From Chionis minor (Eukaryota; Chordata; Aves; Charadriiformes; Chionididae), in contig VZSF01003273.1 of NCBI GenBank assembly GCA_013398295.1, positions 636,192 to 700,191 of the forward strand: DNA of 64,000 bases, in the 5' to 3' direction. Below are positions 12,701 to 21,831 of this stretch, piece after piece (the stretch's first letter is position 1; the number at the start of each line of letters is the position of its first letter). The notes below the pieces were generated by a model. That model searched no databases and had not been told where the DNA came from. It saw only the letters and a program-made list of their open reading frames with translations. The position numbers and the translations under genes were made by a program.

Positions 12701-15700
12701 AGGGTAAAATCCTTTATAATGATTTTTTCTTTAATAGCTGGTAGATGCAAATTAATACTAAAATATTTTTACTTTGTACAGTATGTAATGTATAAACTTT
12801 TATGTGTGTTTATTCAGCTTCAGTTAACTGACGCATAAGTGTCTAGGAAGCTGAAATATTTGCTATATAATCTAAATACAGATTCTGGGAAACAAAAGAC
12901 TGCCTGCACCTTTTTGGCATGGAAACTCTGCTGGTCCCCTCTAGCAGGAGCAAGCAGAGGTGGCTGGGGCAGCACCTCCCGAAGCCACGGGTGGGAAGGC
13001 ATAGCCCAGCTTTGCAGTGTCGCGCACGGGTGAACGTGCCAGGAATGTAGCGGTGGTTTTGACCTGCTCCTTTCTATTTTGCATCTGCATGCAGCACAGC
13101 AGAACTCCATTTAGAAAGCTGTTCATGCAAACATATCTTCAGTTGTACATAAAGAAAATGCGTCACTGAACTGCTTTGATCTCTTGGTAGACTTCCAGCT
13201 ACTTTAACCATACTATACTTTGGTTCGACTCTTCCTTTAGACGAAGAGAAAGGCATGCTAAGACAATAGACATAGCCCAAGAAGAAGTTTTGACCTGCCT
13301 GGGTATTCATCTTTATGAAAGATTACACCGAATCTGGCAAAAGTTGCGGGCTGAGGAACAAACGTGGCAGATGCTTTTTTACCTAGGTGTTGATGCTTTA
13401 CGCAAAAGCTTTGAGGTAAAAATCAAATTTTATCTAACTTGTATTTGAATTGCTCTAGTAACTGTGTGCATTTTCACTACGATTATTTTTCTGCTTTCTA
13501 CTAACGTTGGGCTGGAAGGAGCTTCAAGGGTGTTGCATTCGATTGCTTGTTCACTGCAGGCAACCGTTGTGCAGTATCAATGCACAGCACAACTGAGTTG
13601 CATTCCGATGGGAAGTCTACTAGAACGTAAAAGACCGAGGCTTGCTTTTCCTTTGAGCTGCATGTTACAGTACGCTGGATCTTCTGTGTTTTTAATTCAT
13701 GAGGAAGGTATTTCTGGTAGCATTTAAAGTAGCCCTGCCTACAACAGTTTTTGTTTGGCTTTTTGGTAAAAATGGAGGATGTGCTTTTTGAATTACAAAC
13801 ACAACTGCTAACGCTTGCATTCAGTGTGTTCCAAATGCACTCCGTAATCCTGTGGGATCTTGAACTTCTGACAGAACTCTGTGCAATTCCTTTAACATAT
13901 ACCAATAGTATACTTTTTCTCCGGTATGGCATTGGTTTCTTTGTCTTCCATTCGTGACTGTTCTCGCTAAAAACTTATGAGAGGAGGAGGAACAAAATCA
14001 GTTTGGGAAAGGTCATGCTGGAACCCTAAGCTAGTTAGTTCTTGGAGTTTTTTTACAATTAATTTTTTTAAAGCCTTACAATGCTATGGAAGCCGTGTTG
14101 GACTGGGTACACTCTAGTGTTTTTGTCAGGCTTTGTCTTGACGTTTTTTAATCTCATAAACTGTGATGTTGAAAATTCATTTACATTGTAAAACTTGGGG
14201 AATTAAACTGGTCAGCAAGGTTGGCTATGAATTTGAAGTGCAGAACTGTTCTGTGTTTATATGGAGTCCTTTCCTAAGGTGGGTGGGAATGGTGATTTTG
14301 GCTTAAGGAGTTCCCAGAGTGATCTGAACCAGCCCCTCTGCTCCCCGTGAATTTGTTTTTACCTCTGTAGGAGGATTGATCCAGAATAGTTCACTAGCTT
14401 AACTATATTCTTGTAACTTTCTATGTAGATGTGCCACTATCCTATTTGTTCTAAATTTAATATTAAGGAACATGTTTAGATACATGCTATCTTTGGAGAT
14501 GTGTCTACATTTCAGAATTGGACTGCCTGGAACATCAGGTAGATTTTTCACCAGTTACCCTAGACAAAGAGCTGCAGGAATTCTGTAGCAGTAGCTCTAA
14601 TGTGTTTTTCTGTGCTGCTGTGTTTGATAATCAGAGTACCTACCATGTAAACACAGATCCAAAAACGGATTCAAGTCTGCAACTTTTTACTGAAAATTGG
14701 GAGTTTTTGGGCTGTAAGTTAAATGCAGTACTTCTCGTGTACATACTTCTTCCCAGCAAACTAAATTTAGTGACTAAATCTGGGTAGGCATTTTTCTTCT
14801 ATAGTCAATAGTTGTGTTGCTGTAACTTTATAATAAAGAGTACTTGCCAGCTATTTTCCTCCTCCTCTTTTACAAATGTAAAAGCTTGAATTGTGTTAAC
14901 ATCTATAAATAGATCTAACTTCTTATAAACAGATGGCTGTGGAAAAAGTGCAGGGTATTAGTCGATTGGAACAGCTCTGTGAAGAATTTTCAGAAGAAGA
15001 AAGAGTGCGAGAGCTTAAACAAGAGAAGAAGCGCCAAAAACGAAAGAACAGACGGAAAAATAAGTGTGTGTGTGAGATCCCTACTCCTTTGCAGGCAACA
15101 GAAGAGAAGGAAATAAATCAAGCAAAGGTAAACATTGATAGCTGAGGCTTTCTGCTGGTGTTGAATAACTAGACTTCTAATCTGGTGCTTCATTCATCAG
15201 CTCACTGTTCCATGTTAGAATTCTTGAGAGGTTTTTTTATTGTATTTTAGTTTTGGGAACCTGTTTTCAATCGCTAGCGGAATTTAATACTACTTTGGAT
15301 TAGTGCAGTTGTTTTGTAAAGTAGTTGCCGGGAACTCCATAGCTTTTGAGGGTTTGGGTTTGGTGGTTTTTTTAAAAAAAAAAAAAAAATCATCAGTCTA
15401 GAGGGTCAGGTTATGCTAGAATATTTTTCAGTTGTCTTTTCTTAAAGATCACTTGGAGTATGGGAATTCAAATGCTAGTTGCAGGCAATTGCCATAAAAT
15501 TTTGGGGACGGGAAAGCTGTAATTGACTAAGTCAGTGCAATCATTATTCTACATCTCTTGACTGAACCTAAGGGGTGGCTGTAGGTCGAATTATTCTGGG
15601 GAAAGGAGGTTGGTTGGGTTGGTTTTGGTTGTCTCGTAGTTCTGAAGAATACGAACAGTGCTGTGGTTGCCGTCAGTCACTGTCAGATGGTTTTGCTCCT

Positions 15701-18023
15701 GGAAAGAGTACCCTTTATAATGATGCCAGCTGAGCTGTTCTCAGTACTTGCAAGTATTTTTGTTTTTGTTTTAAGGAAAATTCAAACTTCACGGAAAGCA
15801 GTTGCAAAGCCTGTGGTAGCACCGAAGAAGCTAACAATTGTGTAGAAGTAATTGTTACTAATGAAAGCACTTCTTGCACCTGTCCTAGTAGTGGTACCCT
15901 ATTAGGTTCTCCTAAAATCAAGAAAGGTATGTTAAACGTCCTTATTTTTCATTTTTAAAAACACCTACCACTTGTGGGATAAACAGGCTCAGCTTTTTTA
16001 AGAATAACTTTTTTTAAGAATTCTTCTTTGTTAGGGGCATAAGTAAAGAATAAGCAACAGCTCATACAGATTACTGTAACTTTTCACTTCTTCACTTCAG
16101 GTTTATCTCCACACTGTAATGGCAGCGATTGCGGCTATTCGTCTAGCATGGAGGGCAGCGAGACAGGATCTCGAGAAGGGTCAGATGTGGCCTGCACTGA
16201 AGGCATTTGCAACCATGATGAAAATGGTGGGTTTGGTAAGAAAATAATACGGGGCTAGGATCTACAAAACTTAATGTATCTGAGAGGAAAATCCCCTGTC
16301 TTTTGCAGGAGATGATTCGTGTGTCCATCGCTGTGACGACAAAGAGGAGGATGGAGATAGCTGCGTGGAATGTTGGGCGAATTCAGAAGAGAATAACACA
16401 AAAGGCAAAAACAAAAAGAAGAAAAAGAAAAGTAAAACTTTGAAGTGTGAGAGTGAACACGTAAGGAACATAGCTATTCCAGAATGCTTATTTAAACGCG
16501 TATGTTTTGAAGTCATGACAAAAGTATTTCAGATTGCGATTTTAATGCTGTAAGTGGGGTAACAAGGATCTTCTGCTACTTCTCCATTGACAGTTTTGCA
16601 ATCAAGGTCCTTCCTAGAATAGGTTGGGGCGGAAGGAGTCTCTTCTCTCCTGTGTTCCTAAACGTATGCGCTTCTGTGCACTCGTGGAGAATTAACATGC
16701 CGTTCCCCCCTCCTCCCCAGGCACCCATATTTAAAAAGCTTGCATCCTTGCTCTCTTTTTGAACTCTTTCCTTTCCTCTTTCCCTCCTGCTTCCATCTGA
16801 AACTGGAATGTTTTGGGTTTAACACTGCTAGTAGTTCACTATGGGCTATTTTCACTTTTAGATTCAGAAACTTGGAAGCTGTATGGCAGATCCAGGTAAC
16901 AGAGAGACCTCAGGAAATATCATGCACACAGAGTTTCATCGCGACAAGACCAAAGACACACATGCTGCAAGCTGCTGTAGCTCAGAAAAAAGTGGGCAGC
17001 AGTTGCCTTGGTTTGAGCATATGAAAAATGTGTCACAGTTTGCAGAACCTACAGAAATGTCACTTGTTCCTGATACTGGAAAAGGTGCCAAGAGCTTAGT
17101 GGAACTCCTTGTAAGTAACCGCTTGCTTTGAATTTTAGGTTGTAGCGTACTGCTTTAAATCCTTGGGATTGAGGATGGGGTTTAGAACTCAAATCCCAGT
17201 GAAGAACTGCTACAAGAGAGAACGTAACTGAACCTAAAATTCACAGTTTACTCTCCCAGTGTATAGTTTGTTTGCTTTTGCGTGTTCTCTGTAAAGTATA
17301 TAACTGGGATGCTTTGCAGAGGCGGAGAAATTGCCTGTCGCTGGAATGTAAGTGACAGAACTTGTATTATAAGTGCTCATTATCAAGGATTGTATTATTC
17401 CATAAAATGAAGCGTGCATTATTGCTGCCTTCATGCCTCAAATATTACTTCCCACAACCCTCGCACAACTTTCTTCTCTCTCTCCCTTTCCTTCCCTTCT
17501 CCTGCTCCTTCCCCTTGCTTTAGATCCTTTTTTTTTTTTAAATTCCAATAAAAGCCACCCTCTTCCAATGGAAATACGGAAATGTGCTAAGGCTCTCAGG
17601 CTTTCTGCGGTGGATTCACGGCTGTATAAGCTGCCTCTTGCCCCCAAGTAGTGAGCGGTGTGCGTGAAGGGGCTGACTGGGTTGACCAGCTGAAGCCTCG
17701 TGGTGTCGTGACGTGTCATGACGCGGCGACTGCGTCTTCCTTCAGAGCAGCCGCAGCCAGCGAGCGCGACTATGGGCCGGGCGATGCTTGCCTTCTGAAA
17801 TGCCTCTTTTCCTTTGTAGGATGAGTCTGAATGCACTTCTGACGAGGAAATCTTTATCTCACAAGATGAAATACAGTCCTTTATGGCAAACAACAAGTCT
17901 TTTTACAGCAATAGAGAACAATACCGACAGCATCTGAAGGAGAAATTTAATAAATACTGCCGCTTAAATGATCACAAGGGGCCCATTTGTAACGGTTGGT
18001 TGACAACGGCTGGAGCGAACTAA
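3695..18023 (+). CDS. GGNBP2: Gametogenetin-binding protein 2 (12 exons, 5' end outside window)
   Basis: Twelve exons join in frame: 3695-3775, 5829-6082, 7055-7153, 10281-10394, 12038-12241, 13241-13415, 14933-15127, 15776-15926, 16101-16235 (or 16226), 16309-16460, 16862-17110, 17820-18023. All junctions are GT-AG. They encode 667-670 residues; the human protein is about 697, so only the first ~31 residues are missing, and I find no exon for them in 1-3694. Visible hallmarks are CxxC pairs (PCVGC in the second exon, FCTDC across the fourth/fifth), a Cys/His-rich stretch RCCPHERHIHVCCE, a long basic KKKRQKRKNRRK segment, a second Lys-rich run, and acidic Ser/Glu-rich tails. From knowledge of the family: it binds gametogenetin, is a zinc-finger-like protein (ZNF403) and is required for spermatid maturation; the biochemical activity is not defined. 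Identity is very secure because the sequence follows the mammalian protein closely throughout. Confidence 0.97.
5829..6082 (+). CDS. GGNBP2: GGNBP2 exon
   Basis: Begins RHSMLKQQDLNIAM and carries the CxxC motif in LVPCVGCRRS; ends ...YVHG with the last codon split 2+1. Donor GG|GTAAGT. It is the longest exon in the window (254 bp) and almost identical to mammals. Confidence 0.96.
7055..7153 (+). CDS. GGNBP2: GGNBP2 exon
   Basis: Encodes SKLNDMIDAIPKSKKNK and then a short linker to KPKPLG. Acceptor CCCATAG, donor GG|GTAAGT. Confidence 0.95.
10281..10394 (+). CDS. GGNBP2: GGNBP2 exon
   Basis: Encodes GCWMDVWELMSQECRDE and ends in TYLRKH plus a split Arg codon (AG|G). Acceptor TTTGCAG, donor CAG|GTATGT. 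Confidence 0.96.
12038..12241 (+). CDS. GGNBP2: GGNBP2 Cys/His-rich exon
   Basis: Starts FCTDCKNKVLRAYNIL, then a dense Cys/His block (CCPHERHIHVCCE), ending GRAEPEFAGG. Third positions turn GC-rich in the second half compared with neighbouring exons. Cys/His spacing suggests metal binding, which is inference. Confidence 0.96.
13241..13415 (+). CDS. GGNBP2: GGNBP2 exon
   Basis: Encodes RRERHAKTIDIAQEEVL through DALRKSFE. Acceptor CCTTTAG, donor GAG|GTAAAA. Predicted helical and rich in Trp/Leu. Confidence 0.95.
14933..15127 (+). CDS. GGNBP2: GGNBP2 basic-region exon
   Basis: Exactly 65 codons. MAVEKVQGISRLEQL leads into a charged Glu/Lys/Arg helix, possibly coiled coil, and then a KKRQKRKNRRKNK basic patch that could act as a nuclear localisation signal (inference). 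Donor AAG|GTAAAC. Confidence 0.95.
15776..15926 (+). CDS. GGNBP2: GGNBP2 exon
   Basis: Encodes ENSNFTESSCKACGS, VEVIVTNESTSCTCPSS and GSPKIKK. Two further CxxC/CxC pairs (CKAC, CTC). The acceptor TTTTAAG is unusual (AAG rather than CAG/TAG) but follows a strong T-rich tract. Confidence 0.93.
16101..16235 (+). CDS. GGNBP2: GGNBP2 exon with two possible donors
   Basis: Encodes GLSPHCNGSDCGYSSSMEGS and on to CNHDEN. Two in-frame donors lie 9 nt apart: G|GTGGGT (exon end 16226) and G|GTAAGA (exon end 16235). The downstream one adds Gly-Gly-Phe. The shorter form matches the human protein as I remember it; the longer has the better donor consensus. Confidence 0.88.
16309..16460 (+). CDS. GGNBP2: GGNBP2 exon with lysine-rich run
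   Basis: Encodes DDSCVHRCDDKEEDGDSC, then CWANSEENN and a KNKKKKKKSK run, ending CESEH. Cys/His/acidic repeat followed by polylysine. Donor CAC|GTAAGG. Confidence 0.95.
16862..17110 (+). CDS. GGNBP2: GGNBP2 exon
   Basis: 83 codons, phase 0 at both ends: IQKLGSCMADPGNRETSG through GKGAKSLVELL. More divergent from mammals than the other exons (for example MADPG where human has ITDPG). Donor CTT|GTAAGT. Confidence 0.94.
17820..18023 (+). CDS. GGNBP2: GGNBP2 last coding exon and stop
   Basis: 67 codons plus TAA at 18021-18023. Begins DESECTSDEEIFISQDEI and ends CNGWLTTAGAN, the conserved family C terminus. The acceptor is TTTGTAG|GAT. Confidence 0.96.
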   Translation, partial: DESECTSDEEIFISQDEIQSFMANNKSFYSNREQYRQHLKEKFNKYCRLNDHKGPICNGWLTTAGAN

Positions 18024-18444
18024 ATACAGTAACATAGCTCTGTCTTTCACTGAAATTCTCAAGATGACTACTGCGCCTTCTCTTTCAAAAACTTAATTTA
18101 GTGACTTATGGCAAAGTTTTATCTTAAATTAATGTGATTCTTTTTTTTCTTGGGTTTTTTTTTTGGGGGAGGCTGGTGGAGGTGATTTCATTGATTTTGT
18201 TCTTTCTTCAGGCTTGTATCTTTAGTTGAGTAGCTGTGCAAGCCTCTCATAATTTAAGCCATCTCTTTTCATTAAATGTTTCTCTTACTGTGAGACTTAC
18301 AAAAAGCAAACTAGTGGCAAAGTAATGTTGTACCTATAATTCTGTACAGAATGACAATGAGCTGAATATAAGATTTTACAAAGTAGACATCCATTTGCAA
18401 AATGTTTTGGATGTAATATGTTAAAGCGCAATGTGCAAAATTTA

Positions 18445-18450
18445 AATAAA
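18445..18450 (+). terminator. GGNBP2: Candidate GGNBP2 poly(A) signal
   Basis: AATAAA about 420 nt after the stop codon, followed by a GT/T-rich stretch within 50 nt. A weaker ATTAAA lies at 18273 and another AATAAA near 19010, so alternative ends are possible. Confidence 0.55.
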
Positions 18451-18499
18451 GAATATTTATTAATATGCATAGTAAAAGTTGATGTACACGTTTCTGCTT

Positions 18500-20600
18500 T
18501 AAACACTCCTTCCCAGTGGTCCCAATTCTTGCTGTTCATATGGACTTAAAGCTTCTGCACAAGCCCAGCAGAACGTAATCAAACAAAAAGCAGGTTTTCA
18601 ACGCGCCTTGATGTTTTCTGAGTGGAATAATGAGCTCCGTTCTGAGGACAGAACAGGAGTGCTTTTGCATAAATATCCCTTCAGCCATTATCTTGTTCTT
18701 ACACGGACGGTATCTCGTGGCATGGCTTGTTTGTAAGAGGGTGATTTGACAGGCGGTGAAGGTACGGGGTGCGGGAGATTAAGAAAAAAGCAGTTTAAAA
18801 GCTGATACTCAATGGACAAGAGTGGTTCTGCATGGGAAATATCCAAATTTAGTTGAAATGAGCTGAATTCCGTGGCGCTTCCACCTGTTATATATTAATG
18901 TGCACCTGGAGGTGGTGGCTATTCACTGTACAAGTGCAATTTAAAAAATGTAGGCGTTAAAAAAATTATCTATGCAAATTGAAACAAGATACAAATGTTT
19001 TCATAATAATAAAAAAAAGCCCCAAATAACTTTTCTATTTAAAGGAGATCACGGCCTGTTAATGCACACCCCCACTTGGTTATTTTCTAGCTGTTTTACA
19101 AAAATCGGATGTAAAAAATATGTCCTTGAGTGAGCTTTACCTTCGTAATTTTTTTCCAAATTAACTGGTAGCACTGATAGGTAGTCCCTTTGGATAGTAG
19201 TTAGGGTATATTTACTGATTATTTCACTCGATTACAAAACAGAAGAAAACTATGAAGATATGAATACTTTTTTAATACAACAATGCTTAGATTTTGGTCG
19301 CAGCTGCCACTAAAAGAAGAAAATGCCCTTTTGAGGTAGGGGGGGTTGTGCAGAATATCATCCTTAATTTCCTCCTTTTCTGTGCTGTGGTCCTAGTTTT
19401 TCTGATCTAGGGAAAGAGACAGGCTTGTTTTCTTGGCTTTGCCTGGTCCTTCAGCCATGTTACAAAGCGGCTGTGCCTGGCGGTGCTCAATCCACCCTGG
19501 GCTCTCACACAGAACCTTGAGAATATCAAGGAACACGTACGGACGTTTGTCCTAGTCCTGATTTAACTGTGAAATTCGGCTTCGTGAAAATGACCCTCCA
19601 GCTGCCTCTGAAGCCACCCGGACTCTTGGGCGTGCGACGGCAAAAGGCCGATTCTGCACAGGGAAGAAGTTTCCACCCTGGCTGTGAGGAAGGGGAGTCG
19701 TGTCACGGTGCTTCCCTTGAATCCGTTTGGCAGGTACCGGAAAAGCGCCGTTCGCGAGGAGCTGCTCCGGGCAGGAAGTTGTCATTGGTAAGGGATGCAA
19801 CCGTCACTTTTATGTCGGGTGTTTGTCATTTTGTGCTTTACCAGGAGCTGAAATGATGGAGAGAAGAAAAGAATTTAGATCACTTTGTTTTAAATGCATT
19901 ATTTTAAAATAACACAACTGCTACTTCGCTTTTATTATGAAACCAAGAGAACCTGAATACCTGTGTAGCTTTTTTTGCCTTTATTTCTTGGGTTTTAATT
20001 TTCAGTGACAGGCTGTGCAATCAGCTCTAGGGGTGGTACTTGGGAATCTGACTTTTGCTGATGTTCTCCTTTGTTTTGTGGCACTTGACAGTAGGTTTTC
20101 GTTAAGCCGCCCACCTTAATGACCAGCAGAAAGGGAACGGACGTACTCGTGGAAAGCGTCGCCCTCCAAGCTGTGGACCTTCCAGCTGCAGAAGTCCCTG
20201 GGTGGCACACGGTCGCAGCGCGTCGCCTTCTCCTCTCTCAGGTTTACGCTCGTTTTCTAAACTTCCGCTGCTCGTTCCCCCTGAAGGCGCTTCTGCTGTG
20301 GAGGGAGTTTGGTCTGTCCCGCTGTTCAACTGCTTTACAGCTCTTGCTGCGCCCCGCTGCAGGGAAGGTCACACCCAGGAGAAAAATCCCTCAAAGGTGC
20401 GTTCCGTAGAAAGTAATTCCCCAATTCCCCATTTCTACCTAACCTCTTTCTTCCCTGTGGAGGGCGAGAATGGCCCGTCTGTCTTATTCCAGAGGTGTCC
20501 AGGACTTCGCCGTGAAGCTTCCGGAAGACTGCAGTGGGATCCACGCACCAGTCAAAGACCTATTTTTATTTTTCTCCTCCTTGTGTCATTGTCCACAGCC
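18500..20600. other. Intergenic GGNBP2-DHRS11
   Basis: No gene recognised. AT-rich to about 19.5 kb, then rising GC towards the CpG island. Open frames here (up to 171 codons running into 20.7 kb) show no family features. Confidence 0.6.
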
Positions 20601-21700
20601 GGTCTGTGCCGTCCGCACCCCGCTCCGGCCCCAGTGTGGCGTTCCGGGTGTTTCCTGGCTCTAGGGAGGAACCTGGACATCGCTTTTTCAGGGAGGACGC
20701 GCTCCCCCCTGGGCTGAGCTCAGGCAGGGGGCTCTGCACAGCCCCCCCCCCCCCGGGGGAGCCTCCCTCTGCCCCCGTGCTTCCACCACCAGCGGCGTTT
20801 GGATGCCCAAAATGTGACAATTTGAATGCACGGTAATTTTGGCCAGAGCTGCAGGTGCTTGTCCCGCCTCGGCTCTGCGCGGCCCTGGCCCCTGGTGGGG
20901 ACTGACCCCCTGTTGAGACGCACTCGGATTTACCCCCCCTTTGCCCCCAGCAAGGAGCGGGGGCGGCGCCAGGACTTGTTCTAACCCACGTTGTTGTTCT
21001 AACCCACCTACTTGGGCAGAGTTTAAGCAGAATTGTTAAATCCCTTTCTTCTTTCAGAAATGGAATTTCGTCTCTTCTGTTTCGCTTCATCCCTTTCTTC
21101 AAAAGTTTCTGCGAATTCTTCCCGCCCTGTCCTTGGGAGGGGGGACGAGGGTCCCTTCCCAAACCTGCCTCATCCCGTGCCGCAGCTCTTCCCTCGGATC
21201 TCCTGGACGCGGTTTCTCCCTCTTGCTTTGCTGGGCCCCCGCGCTCCCTCCGGCACCCCCGGCTCCTTCCCAGGGCTGTGGATTTTGGGGCGAGGACGGG
21301 TGCGAGCACCACCTGTGCCGCGGGAGGGACCCTCCGGCAGCGCGGCCGCCTGCGGAGAAGCAGCAAAGCCGTTGGGGTTCCAGGGGCTGCCTATTTCCAG
21401 AGCCTGTATTGCGTTTTCGGGCGCTTTTTGCCTTCTGTGGGCGACAAGGGCTTTTTGCCTTCTCTCAGCGCGAGGCGCTCCCGCAGCCCTTCCCTGCTCC
21501 GAGGCTGGTTTGGGTTTGAAGCGCCCCGTTTCCGTAGCGCGTGTTACCTCTGAAGCGGGACGGTCACTCGGCAGCATTTCGGGACTCGCCCTTTTCCTTG
21601 GGGATATTTTTGGGGAGGGAAAAAAACCCCCAAACGGCGCAAGCCCCCACCCCTCCCGCGGGCTGAGCACTGGCAAACTCGGTGCGTGCAAAGGAGGGGG

Positions 21701-21784
21701 GGCGTGGCCTGCGGGGGCGTGGCGCGCGGTGGGCGTGGTCGGGGAGGCGTGGCCTGCGGGGGCGTGGCGGGCGGCGCGGGCGGG
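21701..21784 (+). repeat. 45-bp GT/GC-box tandem repeat
   Basis: The unit beginning GGCGTGGCCTGCGGGGGCGT at 21701 recurs at 21746, a 45-bp period, running into the N gap. Each unit carries several GGGCGTGG-type Sp/KLF boxes. The repeat probably caused the gap. Confidence 0.7.
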
Positions 21785-21831
21785 NNNNNNNNNNNNNNNN
21801 NNNNNNNNNNNNNNNNNNNNNNNNNNNNNNN
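21785..21831. other. Assembly gap, 47 N
   Basis: Run of N between GC-rich flanks; the right flank is a GGAC/GGAT tetranucleotide run (21841-21868). Confidence 0.99.

Larger units (their letters stand above)
3776..17819 (+). other. GGNBP2: GGNBP2 internal introns: nothing else coding
   Basis: Eleven introns of about 70 bp to 3.1 kb, the longest being 7154-10280. They hold simple T- and A-runs (for example 15364-15388), a single N at 6471 in a C run, and a pyrimidine tract at 17465-17525. I see no other gene, RNA gene or clear transposon in them. The open frames up to 152 codons (for example in 17438-17896, minus) overlap exons antisense or are low complexity. Confidence 0.7.

Noticed and set aside
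13501..13932. 143-codon minus-strand frame in a GGNBP2 intron
   Set aside because: No recognisable family, no splice or promoter support; within chance length.
20566..21366. 266-codon minus-strand open frame
   Set aside because: Lies in the CpG island where stop codons are rare; Arg/Pro/Gly/Ser-rich product without any family motif.
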